From Idiomarina fontislapidosi (GTDB lineage: Bacteria > Pseudomonadota > Gammaproteobacteria > Enterobacterales > Alteromonadaceae), in contig NZ_QJST01000013.1 of assembly GCF_003226255.1 (NCBI RefSeq), positions 1-64,000 of the forward strand: DNA of 64,000 nucleotides. Reading direction: 5' to 3'. A model generated the notes under the pieces. It searched no databases. It worked only from the letters and a program-made list of their open reading frames with translations, and was not told the DNA's origin. Shown piece after piece: positions 15,586 to 24,473 of this stretch. Numbering within the stretch: position 1 is the first letter of the stretch; each line of letters begins with the position of its first letter. The position numbers and the translations under genes were made by a program.

Positions 15586-16441
15586 AACCACCACCGACCA
15601 ATGCCGCCGCCGAGCAGGTATGGTGCGGCATGCGCAAATTGCGTTGCGTGAGTTGTTGCGGCGTAAGGTGTGTCTCGACCAATGACTTAATACATGCGAT
15701 CTGCATGCCCTCATTATGAGTCGGGGTGGGGAGAATAGTTAGAAAGCGTTGCGCGAGCATTGTTTTACCGGTCCCAGGCGGCCCGACAAAGAGCAGGTGG
15801 TGACGACCTGCCGCGGCAATAAGTAGCGCCCGTTTCGCCTGTGTTTGTCCGATAATATCCGCGAGATCACCCACATCGTTGTCTTGCGACGAATGCGGCT
15901 TATCGTTTTCTGCGCCGCTGAGTTGATTGTGTCCCTGTAAATGCTCGAACAGTGCAGCCAAATCGGGCACTAAAAAGTGGTTCCCCTGCGCTGCATACCC
16001 TGCCTCGGCGGCATTAGTAGAGGGCACAAAAGCAGCACGGCCGGCACGCTTGCCGGCAATTAATGCGGGTATAAGACCAGACACCGCCTGCGTATTTCCG
16101 GCTAAAGCGAGCTCTCCGTAAAACTCGAATTGCGCCAGTTGACTCGCATCAAGCTGATCGGAAGCGGCAAGAATACCTACTGCAATAGCCAAGTCGAAAC
16201 GAGCGCCCTGCTTGGGTATTTCAGCCGGAGCCAAGTTGACGATAATGCGCGTTGCCGCGGGAAACTCGAGACCGACATTCAGAATCGCTGATTTTACACG
16301 ATCTCTCGCTTCTCTCACCGATGTCGCGGGCATTCCTACAATAGTGAAGGTCGGTAATCCGCGGGCGAGGTCAACTTCCACACGTACTTCGGGGGCTTCA
16401 ATACCAATACTGGCGCGGGTAAAAACAGTTGCAGTAGCCAT
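15548..16441 (-). pseudogene. comM: comM (yifB) 5' fragment interrupted by the transposon
   Basis: The frame starts at ATG 16441 (MATATVFTRA) and encodes the N-terminal Lon-protease-like domain, then the AAA+/Mg-chelatase-type ATPase with Walker A GPPGTGKT (GPPGTGKTMLAQR) and the MPHHTCSAAALVGGG block. After about 285 residues the homology stops at 15586 and the frame runs into transposon DNA, ending at 15548. A complete ComM has about 500 residues, so the second half of the ATPase and the C-terminal domain are lost. ComM is a branch-migration helicase that promotes integration of transforming DNA. The missing half should lie beyond the left edge of the island. Confidence 0.93.
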
Positions 16442-16526
16442 GCTCTCTCTCGCAAATAAGGAGAGCATAGCGATACACGGATAACTTTGATGTCAGCTCA
16501 AGCAGACTTCGTTGTCGACAGAGCGA

Positions 16527-17267
16527 TTACCAATAGTTTTCTGAGGTCACTTGGCCGGGCTTACGACGCGTATTCTTTTCCAAGCCGCGCGCTTTGAGTT
16601 GCTCACGCGATGATTGAATCATGTCGGGATTACCGCATAGCATGACCTGACTACGCTCGGTAAAGTTGATGCCACAGGCATCTTGTAATTCGCTACTCGC
16701 GATTAAATCGGGAATCCGACCTGAAAGCGCTTCGGGCAGCGACTCGCGGGATACGATCGGCTGATAAACTAACTGTCCTGGATAACGTTGCTGGCACTCG
16801 TTGATAAACTCGCGATAGGTCAGGTCTTGTGCTTCACGGACGCCGTGCACGAGCACAATGCGTTTGAACCGACGCCATGGCTGTTCGGTGCGCAGCATAG
16901 AAATAAAAGGACCAATGCCCGTGCCAGTTGAGAGCATCCAAAGGTCATCGCCATCGGGTACCTCATCCAGCGTAAAAAAGCCGCCTGCCGGCTGAGTGAT
17001 ATTGACTTCATCGCCCGGCTTTAGCTCCGCTAGTAAAGGACTCAGCAATCCACCCTCGACTTTTGCAATCACAAAATCGAGAATAGACTCATTCGGTGCA
17101 CTGGCGACCGAATAAGCCCGCAAAACCTGCTCGCCGCCTACATTTAATCCTAATCGCACAAACTGCCCGGCCTTAAAGTCAAATGATTCAGTGATTACGC
17201 GTAGGCTAAAAACACTGTCACTCCATTGAAAATTCTCAACGACTTTACCGCTAATCCATTGAATCAT
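16527..17267 (-). CDS. fpr: Ferredoxin/flavodoxin-NADP reductase
   Basis: 246 residues, the usual length of bacterial subclass I FPR. FAD binding is shown by RAYSVASAP (about 51-59), NADP binding by STGTGIGPFISML (about 112-124), and the C-terminus ends in an aromatic -YW like E. coli Fpr. The enzyme passes electrons between NADPH and ferredoxin or flavodoxin, supporting Fe-S assembly and oxidative stress responses. It lies 14 bases downstream of ubiK, probably same transcript. Confidence 0.92.
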   Translation of the reverse strand: MIQWISGKVVENFQWSDSVFSLRVITESFDFKAGQFVRLGLNVGGEQVLRAYSVASAPNESILDFVIAKVEGGLLSPLLAELKPGDEVNITQPAGGFFTLDEVPDGDDLWMLSTGTGIGPFISMLRTEQPWRRFKRIVLVHGVREAQDLTYREFINECQQRYPGQLVYQPIVSRESLPEALSGRIPDLIASSELQDACGINFTERSQVMLCGNPDMIQSSREQLKARGLEKNTRRKPGQVTSENYW

Positions 17268-17281
17268 CGTACTCGCTACCC

Positions 17282-17533
17282 TTACTCTTGCGTATCGTCT
17301 TGCTTATTCTGCTCAGCAACCTGCTGCTCTAATAGTTCGACGCGTTCGCGCAAACGCAGTAACAACTGTTGTTGCACGTCCATCTCTTCGCGTGTAACCA
17401 AGTCCAGCTTAGATAACTGCGACTGCAAGGTTTGTTTCACACGTTGTTCGACATTGCCGGCTAATTCTTTTACGCCCGCTGGCATGCTCTCGCTAATTTG
17501 TTTAGCAATGTTTTCAATGGTCTTGTTGTCCAT
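17282..17533 (-). CDS. ubiK: Ubiquinone biosynthesis accessory factor UbiK
   Basis: 83 residues, the BMFP/YqiC family: N-terminal amphipathic helices (IENIAKQISESMPAG) and a C-terminal coiled coil (QQLLLRLRERVELLEQQV). UbiK binds lipids and the UbiJ protein to support aerobic ubiquinone synthesis. First gene of the ubiK-fpr pair; rep starts divergently 98 bases away. UbiK next to comM is a common gammaproteobacterial order, so this is native chromosome. Confidence 0.9.
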   Translation of the reverse strand: MDNKTIENIAKQISESMPAGVKELAGNVEQRVKQTLQSQLSKLDLVTREEMDVQQQLLLRLRERVELLEQQVAEQNKQDDTQE

Positions 17534-17631
17534 AAGGGATCCTTAATCAATTTAACCGTTTGGGCTCAGACAAAAGTACGCTAAAATCGCCGCTCTTGAT
17601 TTATTGTACCACTCCTAACCGAGCCTTAATA

Positions 17632-19650
17632 ATGTTAAACGATCGTCAGCGACAAGCCGTTCACTATGTGCAGGGTCCTTTACTCGTTTTAGCGGGCGCA
17701 GGAAGTGGGAAAACCCGCGTAATTACTGAGAAAATTGCCTATCTCATACGCGAGAATATTTACACAGCTCGACAAATTGCTGCGGTGACGTTCACCAACA
17801 AAGCCGCACGCGAAATGCGCGAACGGGTAAACCAAACCATGGGACCCGGCGGCGCACGCGGTTTAACAGTGTCGACCTTTCATACACTCGGTCTTAATAT
17901 CATTCGACGAGAGCTCAGCGCGTTAGGACTCAAACCCGGCTTTTCACTGTTTGACGATCAGGACACTTACGCGCTGCTCAATGGCTTAACCGAGGACGCC
18001 TGGGCAGGCGATAAAGCAGTCATTCAGAAGTGCCAACATCGCATTGGCCAATGGAAAAATGCCATGACCTCGCCCGAGCAAGCATTACAAGAGGCAGCAA
18101 CCGAAGATGATCGTCAGTTTGCTACGGTATTTGCACAATACGAAAAGCACCTGCTCGCCTGTAACGCAGTCGATTTTGATGATTTAATTCGCTTACCGAG
18201 CCAATTATTAAAACGCAACGAACATGTTCGTGCGCGTTGGCAAAAGAAATTTCGTTACCTGCTCGTCGATGAGTATCAAGACACAAATACCAGCCAGTAT
18301 CTGTTGGTCAAACTCCTTGTCGGCGAACGCGCACGCTTTACCGTCGTTGGCGATGACGATCAATCAATTTACTCATGGCGCGGCGCACAACCACAAAACC
18401 TCGCGCTTTTGCAGCAAGACTTCCCAGCTTTGAAAGTGGTGAAGTTGGAGCAGAACTACCGCTCTCATGGCCGTATCCTAAAAGCAGCTAATATTCTTAT
18501 AGAAAATAATCCCCACGTGTTTGAAAAGAAGCTGTTCTCGGACAAGCAGTACGGCGAATCGCTGCGCGTTATCTTTGGTCGTAATGAAGAGCACGAGGCA
18601 GAGCGTGTTGTCGCCGAAATCGTAAAGCAGCGATTTTTAAGCAAGACGCCTTACCATCACTTTGCGATTTTATATCGCGGCAATCATCAGTCTCGGTTGT
18701 TTGAAAAAGCGTTGATGAGCAACCGGATTCCCTACAAAATCACGGGTGGGCAGTCGTTTTTTGCACGCGCGGAAGTAAAAGACATTATGGCGTACCTGCG
18801 CCTGTTGGTTAACCCTGCTGATGATACAGCGTTCCTACGTATTATAAACGTGCCACGCCGCGGTATCGGTCCACAAACCGTGCAACGCATCGGTGAGCTG
18901 TCTAAACAGCTCGGTTGTAGCCTTTTAGAAGCGTGCGACTCGATTCACTTAAAAACCTTATTGAATACGCAGACCTTTAACGCAGTTGATACCTTTGCTC
19001 AGATGATTAAAAACGCTGCGCGAGAAGCCGACCATAACGACAGTGCTGCCGTGGCTGTACGCACTTTGCTGGCAGACATTGGTTATGACGACTGGCTATT
19101 TGAAACAAGTCCGAGTGCTAAAGCTGCCGAAATGCGTGTAAAAAACGTCTATGAGCTCCATAAATGGGTCTCTGATATGCTCGCGGGTAATGAAGAGTAC
19201 GAACCCATCACGCTGGAGCAGGCCGTCGCTAAGCTGTGTCTGCGCGATATGATGTCGCGCAACGAGGATGACGAACAGTTTGATCAAGTGCAGCTTATGA
19301 CTCTGCACGCATCAAAGGGGCTCGAGTTTCCTTTTGTTTTTCTGGTAGGCATGGAAGAAGGTTTACTGCCTCATCAAAGCAGTATTGATGGCAATGACAT
19401 TGAAGAGGAACGCCGCCTTGCCTACGTTGGTATCACTCGTGCTCAGGAGCGTTTAGTGTTTACGTTGGCAAAAGAACGCCGTCAATTTGGTGAAGTATTT
19501 CAACCGCAGCCGAGCCGCTTCTTGCTTGAACTCCCACAAGACGATATCGCGTGGGAGCACGACAAACGTAAACCGAGTGAAGAAGAACGTGAGACATCTC
19601 GCCAACGAGGCTTAGAGATGTTGAAAAACGCACTGAATAAGCCGTCTTAA
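17632..19650 (+). CDS. rep: ATP-dependent DNA helicase Rep
   Basis: 672 residues from ATG 17632 (MLNDRQRQAVHYVQGPLLVLAGAGSGKT); the longer frame from 17560 has no support. A superfamily 1A helicase: Walker A AGAGSGKTRV, VDEYQDTN, GDDDQSIYSWRGA, and late motifs LMTLHASKGLEF and VGITRA. Length and the MLN-x-x-Q-x-x-A start match Rep rather than UvrD. Rep clears proteins ahead of replication forks with DnaB. It converges with the GGDEF gene, sharing 4 bases. Confidence 0.94.
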   Translation: MLNDRQRQAVHYVQGPLLVLAGAGSGKTRVITEKIAYLIRENIYTARQIAAVTFTNKAAREMRERVNQTMGPGGARGLTVSTFHTLGLNIIRRELSALGLKPGFSLFDDQDTYALLNGLTEDAWAGDKAVIQKCQHRIGQWKNAMTSPEQALQEAATEDDRQFATVFAQYEKHLLACNAVDFDDLIRLPSQLLKRNEHVRARWQKKFRYLLVDEYQDTNTSQYLLVKLLVGERARFTVVGDDDQSIYSWRGAQPQNLALLQQDFPALKVVKLEQNYRSHGRILKAANILIENNPHVFEKKLFSDKQYGESLRVIFGRNEEHEAERVVAEIVKQRFLSKTPYHHFAILYRGNHQSRLFEKALMSNRIPYKITGGQSFFARAEVKDIMAYLRLLVNPADDTAFLRIINVPRRGIGPQTVQRIGELSKQLGCSLLEACDSIHLKTLLNTQTFNAVDTFAQMIKNAAREADHNDSAAVAVRTLLADIGYDDWLFETSPSAKAAEMRVKNVYELHKWVSDMLAGNEEYEPITLEQAVAKLCLRDMMSRNEDDEQFDQVQLMTLHASKGLEFPFVFLVGMEEGLLPHQSSIDGNDIEEERRLAYVGITRAQERLVFTLAKERRQFGEVFQPQPSRFLLELPQDDIAWEHDKRKPSEEERETSRQRGLEMLKNALNKPS

Positions 19651-22247
19651 TTTAACGTGCCGTCCGCCGTTGTTTTAGTGCGAACCTGACTAGATTTGAG
19701 ACGTTGGGTTATGTGGGTCCCCTGCCCGAACTCAACGCCTAGCTCACTTAAAATATTCGCCAAGGACTCATTATTAACGCCCGCAGCATAGAGTTCTATT
19801 TCTAACTCGTCACATAAGGTAGCGACATGGCGGAGCATTGCACGGGCACGCCCACTCGTTTCTAATCGCTGAACATAATCCTGATCTAACTTAAGTTTAG
19901 AGAACGGGTAGTTATATAAAAATTGCAATGGACCAGCACCTCGCCCAAAGTGATCAATCACTAGCTTAAAGCCCGCTTGTGATAACCGCCTTAAACTGGC
20001 TACCGAGCGCTTATCATTTTGCGTCAACGCGGTTTCAGAAAACTCCAACACCAACCGTGAAGGATTCACTCTGTAACGCTCGACAATATTCAGTAGCTGG
20101 CGAATATAACCTGACTTGAGTAAGTGACGAACCGAGAGATTAAGGTGAATACACTCGTGTTCTTGACCTGAAGTCAATAAGTGCTCACAACAACGTTTGA
20201 GTAAGTATTGATCGAGTTTAACGATTAAACCGGTTTTCTCGGCGAGCGCGAGATAATCAGACGTTTTCACTCGATTACTCTCGATATTCCACTGCAAGAA
20301 TGCTTCTGATGCATGTTTTTTACGGCCGGCAATATCGGCGATGACTTCAAACTCGACAAAGAAGTCTTGATCGATTCGCGCGTGACGCAACGCACGTTCG
20401 CGCTTAACCGACTCCACTAAAGTACGATGCATCGTGTTGTCGAACACAACATAACGCCCACGACCTTGAGACTTTGCCTCATACATCGCTGCATCGGCGT
20501 CACGCAGTAAACGTTCAACTGAGTCTTGGGCATCGTCGCACATCGCGATACCAATACTCGCTCCCGAATAGTGCTCGTGTCCATTTAATAAAAACGGCTC
20601 ATTTAAACTAGAAATAATCCGTTTGGCGATCTCGCGCGCATCATCCACCGAGGACATCGTATCTAATAAAATAACAAACTCATCGCCGCCTAGTCGCGCG
20701 ACTAAGTCGTTCTCGCGCACGCAGAGTTGAATACGTTTGCTTACATCGAGCAGAAACTCATCTCCTGCCGAGTGGCCCAACGTATCGTTGATGGTTTTAA
20801 AGCGATCCAAATCCAGAAAGAGCACTGCAAAAAAGTGTTCCGGATGACGGCGTTGATGAGCCAACGCCTGTTGCAAGCTTTCGGTAAATAAAGCGCGGTT
20901 CGGCAACCCAGTTAAGCTATCATGATGCGCATCATGGAATAATCGGGCTTCAATTTTTTTACGTCGCTCGATCTCAGACACCAATTCTTCAGTGCGCTCT
21001 TCGACCTTTTTCTCCAAGAATTGGTTTACCCGCTGGATCTCTTCATTTGCACGTCGGCGCTCAATCGCGACCGCAACATGCTGAGAAACAAAGTTCAGCA
21101 ATTCTAAGTCTTCATGCTTATATAAAAACTCGTCATCATATGTTTGTACGGCAATCACACCAAACGCTTTGCCATCCAATACCAGTGGGCTACCAAGCCA
21201 TTGCTTGGCGACAATACCCGTGTCTTCGGTGAGATTGATTTCTTTTTCTTGAGTCAGTTGGGCGCGTTTTTCAGCATCAATAAAGGCAGGTTCTGCTTTG
21301 CGCATGACATATTCGGTAAGTCCTTTACCTATCCGTCGTCGTTCGGCTTTATTATCGCGTTCATCTTTATGGTAAGGAAAGCGGATATATTTTTTATCCG
21401 ATGAGACCAAGGCAACATAAAAGTTATCGGCGTGGATGAGTGTGCCGATTTGCTTATGCAATGCTTCGTAAAAGGTCCCCATGTCTTCTGATGTATTCGT
21501 CAGTTCAGAAATCGCAAAAAGCACAGAGGTTTGCTGTTCGACTTTCTCTCGAACCGTGATTTCCTTCATCAAACTCTCATTCGCATGGCGCAGTTCAGCG
21601 GTTTGATGAGCAATTTCATTTTGTAAGATTTCTTTTTGTTTTAACCGCTCTAACGCATTAACCACATGCTGAGATACGAAAGTCAGTAGATCTTTGTCAT
21701 TATCTTCATAACGATGGTTTTGATGGTAACTTTGCACCACCATGGCACCGATAACGTTGTTACCGGAAACTAACGGTACGCCAAGCCAATCGATAGGTGC
21801 CGAACCCATCTCTTCGATTTCACCCTGCTTTAATAATTGCTGGAATGTCTCGGGCGGACATAGCAACGACTGTCCCGTGCGCATGACGTAGCCCGTAAGC
21901 CCACGCGCTAGAGAAGTCATCGGCATTTGTTCAATCGCATGTTTCTCATCACGCTCATCAACAAAATAGGCAAAGTTAACGACTTTCTTTTCAGGCTCAT
22001 AAAGACATACGTAGAAGTTGCGAGCATACATCAACTCGCCGATGATGGCGTGCACTGATTGGTAAAAGTTATCCATGCTGCGCGCAGAAGCTGCAAGCTC
22101 TGAAATACGAAACAGTGCCTTCTGCACAACTTCCGCTGATCGATAACTGTATGTAAGCCGTTTTAGGCGTTCAATAACCTTAGTGAGCTTTTTGTTTTCT
22201 CGAACAAGCGCAGTTTGATTATTGTCCGGCCCACTAGATGCCGCCAT
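19647..22247 (-). CDS. GAF-GAF-GGDEF protein with degenerate EAL domain
   Basis: 866 residues: two GAF domains (about 40-205 and 240-400), a linking coiled coil, GGDEF (about 435-600) and an EAL-like domain (about 615-850). The cyclase site is intact (RLGGDEFVILL) with an RxxD inhibitory site just before it. The EAL domain keeps an INLS-like motif (LNLSVRHLL) and E-x-x-E (LEFSETAL), but EAL reads EAF, DDFG reads DHFG, and the late E-G-V-E reads AAGVNN, so key metal and catalytic acids are missing. It should make c-di-GMP and may bind rather than cleave it. The GAF domains probably sense a small ligand or redox state. Single gene with its own promoter region. Confidence 0.88.
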   Translation of the reverse strand: MAASSGPDNNQTALVRENKKLTKVIERLKRLTYSYRSAEVVQKALFRISELAASARSMDNFYQSVHAIIGELMYARNFYVCLYEPEKKVVNFAYFVDERDEKHAIEQMPMTSLARGLTGYVMRTGQSLLCPPETFQQLLKQGEIEEMGSAPIDWLGVPLVSGNNVIGAMVVQSYHQNHRYEDNDKDLLTFVSQHVVNALERLKQKEILQNEIAHQTAELRHANESLMKEITVREKVEQQTSVLFAISELTNTSEDMGTFYEALHKQIGTLIHADNFYVALVSSDKKYIRFPYHKDERDNKAERRRIGKGLTEYVMRKAEPAFIDAEKRAQLTQEKEINLTEDTGIVAKQWLGSPLVLDGKAFGVIAVQTYDDEFLYKHEDLELLNFVSQHVAVAIERRRANEEIQRVNQFLEKKVEERTEELVSEIERRKKIEARLFHDAHHDSLTGLPNRALFTESLQQALAHQRRHPEHFFAVLFLDLDRFKTINDTLGHSAGDEFLLDVSKRIQLCVRENDLVARLGGDEFVILLDTMSSVDDAREIAKRIISSLNEPFLLNGHEHYSGASIGIAMCDDAQDSVERLLRDADAAMYEAKSQGRGRYVVFDNTMHRTLVESVKRERALRHARIDQDFFVEFEVIADIAGRKKHASEAFLQWNIESNRVKTSDYLALAEKTGLIVKLDQYLLKRCCEHLLTSGQEHECIHLNLSVRHLLKSGYIRQLLNIVERYRVNPSRLVLEFSETALTQNDKRSVASLRRLSQAGFKLVIDHFGRGAGPLQFLYNYPFSKLKLDQDYVQRLETSGRARAMLRHVATLCDELEIELYAAGVNNESLANILSELGVEFGQGTHITQRLKSSQVRTKTTADGTLN

Positions 22248-22381
22248 GATGCGGGGACTCCCTAACCATCACTTTTAATTATAGTTATTTATTGTTTTAC
22301 TTATTGGGTTGTTACAATTATTAACAAACGTAAAGTATAAACTATAACCAGTGGGTTGCAAGAAATTGCCGCTTATATAAA

Positions 22382-22410
22382 CAAAAAAGCCACCGCAAAT
22401 TGCGATGGCT
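22382..22410 (-). terminator. Intrinsic terminator of the cytochrome c5 gene
   Basis: On the minus strand AGCCATCGCAATTTGCGGTGGC folds into a nine-step stem (one A-C mismatch) followed by six T. It lies 32-60 bases after the cytochrome stop. Confidence 0.85.
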
Positions 22411-22441
22411 CATATTATTCGCTTACTGATGAAGCAGTTAG

Positions 22442-22867
22442 TTAGATTTCTGCAGTCATGTAATCAATTGCTGCTTGAATCTCTTCGTCAGAACAATCAG
22501 AGCAGGTGCCTTTCGGTGGCATTGCATTGAAGCCATTGATCGCATGCTTCAACACAGTCTCCATGCCTTGTGCAAGGCGCGGTTCCCAGTCTTCTGCATT
22601 ATTGATCTTTGGTGCGCCCATGACGCCCGAAGTGTGACACGCAGTACAGTATTGGCCGTAGACTGCCTCACCCGAGCGAGGACCACTGGCGGCAGCTTCA
22701 TTGCCTGCACTTTCGCCTGCAACATAAACCTTGCCAATCGGTTCAATACGTTTTGCAATAGCGTCCTTTGACATGTCATCTTGAACAGCAGCAGAGGCAC
22801 CAAAACTAATTAAGGCGGCCAAGCCGAATGAAAGGCTTTTAAGTGCAAGTGTCGTCAATCGTTTCAC
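22442..22867 (-). CDS. Cytochrome c5 family protein
   Basis: 141 residues: signal peptide (to about residue 26, ASA), one haem site CTACH (about 74-78), a methionine ligand in the NAMPPKG segment and a CSDC pair near the end, the disulphide typical of cytochrome c5. A periplasmic electron carrier, likely to a terminal oxidase. Monocistronic, with a clear terminator, and divergent from dinB. Confidence 0.92.
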   Translation of the reverse strand: MKRLTTLALKSLSFGLAALISFGASAAVQDDMSKDAIAKRIEPIGKVYVAGESAGNEAAASGPRSGEAVYGQYCTACHTSGVMGAPKINNAEDWEPRLAQGMETVLKHAINGFNAMPPKGTCSDCSDEEIQAAIDYMTAEI

Positions 22868-22947
22868 GAGTGTCTCCTAAGAATCTGGCTGGTACACTAT
22901 ACCCAGTACCCAGTGATTATACCCACAAAAGCTCAAAGGATAAACAC

Positions 22948-24018
22948 TTGAACGACGTGACTCGCAAAATAGCGTTATTGGATCTTGACGCTTTCTTCGC
23001 AGCAGTTGAAGTACTGCGCGATCCGAGCCTTAAGAATAAGCCGTTTGCAGTTGGCGGCGGCGGTGAGCGCGGCGTAGTGGCGACGGCTAATTACATGGCC
23101 CGTCGCTTTGGCATTCATAGTGCGATGTCTGGACATCGGGCTCGCCAGCTGTGCCCGCAACTTATTTTCGTCAAACCCAACTTTGCCGAATACAAAGCAA
23201 TTTCTTATCAGGTTCGCGAGATCCTCAGTCGTTATACGCCATCGGTTGAACCCGCATCGATCGATGAGTTTTATCTCGATTTAACTGAAAATGATGCATT
23301 CAAAGGCAGTGCAAGCTTGACCGTTGAGGCGATCAGAAAAGAGATCAGCCAGCTCGGTATCACGGGATCAGCCGGCATATCCAATCAAAAAATGGTCGCT
23401 AAAATCGCCAGTGATGACAATAAACCGAATGGTCAAAAAGTGGTGCCACCTGAACAGGTATTTGAGTATCTCGCCGCACTCCCACTCAAGCGAATTCCCG
23501 GTGTGGGTCCGAAAAGTCAACAAACACTGGGACGCTATGGCTTCACGCACGGTCATCATATTCAAGCAGCGAGCACTGAGCAGCTACAACATGTGCTGGG
23601 CGAAAAAGCCGGATGGTTGCTATACCAGCGTTGCCAGGGCATCGACCCACGTCCGGTGACCATTGACCGAATCCGCAAAAGCGTAGGCGTTGAGCAGACG
23701 CTTCCTGCTGATATACAGCAACTCAATACGGTGCAGGATTACATTCAGCAGCAGCTGCTGCCACAGTTAAAAAAGCGACTGCAGGTCGATCACTGGCGGG
23801 AAAGAACGATAAAGACACAAACGTTAAAACTTAAATTTTCTGACTTTAACCAGACAACTGTCTCTAAAGCCAACACATTTGTGTCGCCGAGCTTATTCTA
23901 TCAGCTTGCCGAGGAGGCTTGGCAAAGAGGTGCTGGTAAACATGTCAGATTGGTGGGGATCAGTGTGATGCTACCTGATCCCAACCAACAAACTCAGCTC
24001 GAGCTGGAGCTGGATTAA
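22948..24018 (+). CDS. dinB: DNA polymerase IV
   Basis: 356 residues from TTG 22948, chosen because AAAGGA lies seven bases upstream and the protein then has the usual DinB length; extending to 22843 would overlap the cytochrome start. Y-family motifs: LLDLDAFFAAVE (first metal aspartate), SIDEFYLDLT (catalytic D-E), and the helix-hairpin-helix RIPGVGPKSQQTL. No clear clamp-binding Q-L-x-L-F at the C-terminus, but QLELELD is near the end. Performs translesion synthesis, usually under LexA; I did not see a clear LexA box. Overlaps the convergent DUF4399 gene by 4 bases. Confidence 0.93.
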   Translation: MNDVTRKIALLDLDAFFAAVEVLRDPSLKNKPFAVGGGGERGVVATANYMARRFGIHSAMSGHRARQLCPQLIFVKPNFAEYKAISYQVREILSRYTPSVEPASIDEFYLDLTENDAFKGSASLTVEAIRKEISQLGITGSAGISNQKMVAKIASDDNKPNGQKVVPPEQVFEYLAALPLKRIPGVGPKSQQTLGRYGFTHGHHIQAASTEQLQHVLGEKAGWLLYQRCQGIDPRPVTIDRIRKSVGVEQTLPADIQQLNTVQDYIQQQLLPQLKKRLQVDHWRERTIKTQTLKLKFSDFNQTTVSKANTFVSPSLFYQLAEEAWQRGAGKHVRLVGISVMLPDPNQQTQLELELD

Positions 24019-24452
24019 TCACCTTTAACAGTGATGGTAATTTTCTCAGACACGACCGCAGGGTTGTGAGGTACGTGGTTTTTGTCACCCAGAATGATTT
24101 GCAAGGTGTGTTCACCCGGCTCCAATGTTAAGGTCGTCTCAGTTTGACCGCCACCAAAGTGGATAATGTCGCCACCCATCGGCTGATCCATCGGTGGTAG
24201 TGATTCCATATCAACAAGCAGGTGGTGGTGACCGGTATTTTTTACATCAACACCAGCAGGCGCTACACCCATGCCTGACAAGCCAAACTTCACTTTAAAA
24301 GTTGAACTCACCACTTCACCATCCTGCGGTGAAATAATATAGGCTTGTGCATCTTGTGGAGCTTCACTCTGGGCCATTTCTTGTGCTTGAGCAGTAGCCA
24401 CGACTGAGCCACCGAACATAGCAAGGGCGCCAATTAACCATGCGCGCTTCAT
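24015..24452 (-). CDS. DUF4399 periplasmic protein
   Basis: 145 residues with a signal peptide (cleavage after TAQA, about 22). The DUF4399 signature is present: IISPQDGEVV-S-FKVKFGLSGMGVAPAG, GHHHLLVD, IHFGGGQTET-L-L-PGEHTLQIILGDKNHVPH-P. The histidine-rich GHHHL loop could bind metal. Function unknown. Confidence 0.88.
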   Translation of the reverse strand: MKRAWLIGALAMFGGSVVATAQAQEMAQSEAPQDAQAYIISPQDGEVVSSTFKVKFGLSGMGVAPAGVDVKNTGHHHLLVDMESLPPMDQPMGGDIIHFGGGQTETTLTLEPGEHTLQIILGDKNHVPHNPAVVSEKITITVKGD

Positions 24453-24473
24453 AATTTTTCTCCTAAAATTGAG

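Noticed and set aside
17560-17631. Upstream extension of rep
   Set aside because: The Rep family starts at MLN; the extra 24 residues show no similarity.
22843-22947. Upstream extension of dinB
   Set aside because: It would overlap the divergent cytochrome gene and make the protein longer than the family; TTG 22948 has AAAGGA.
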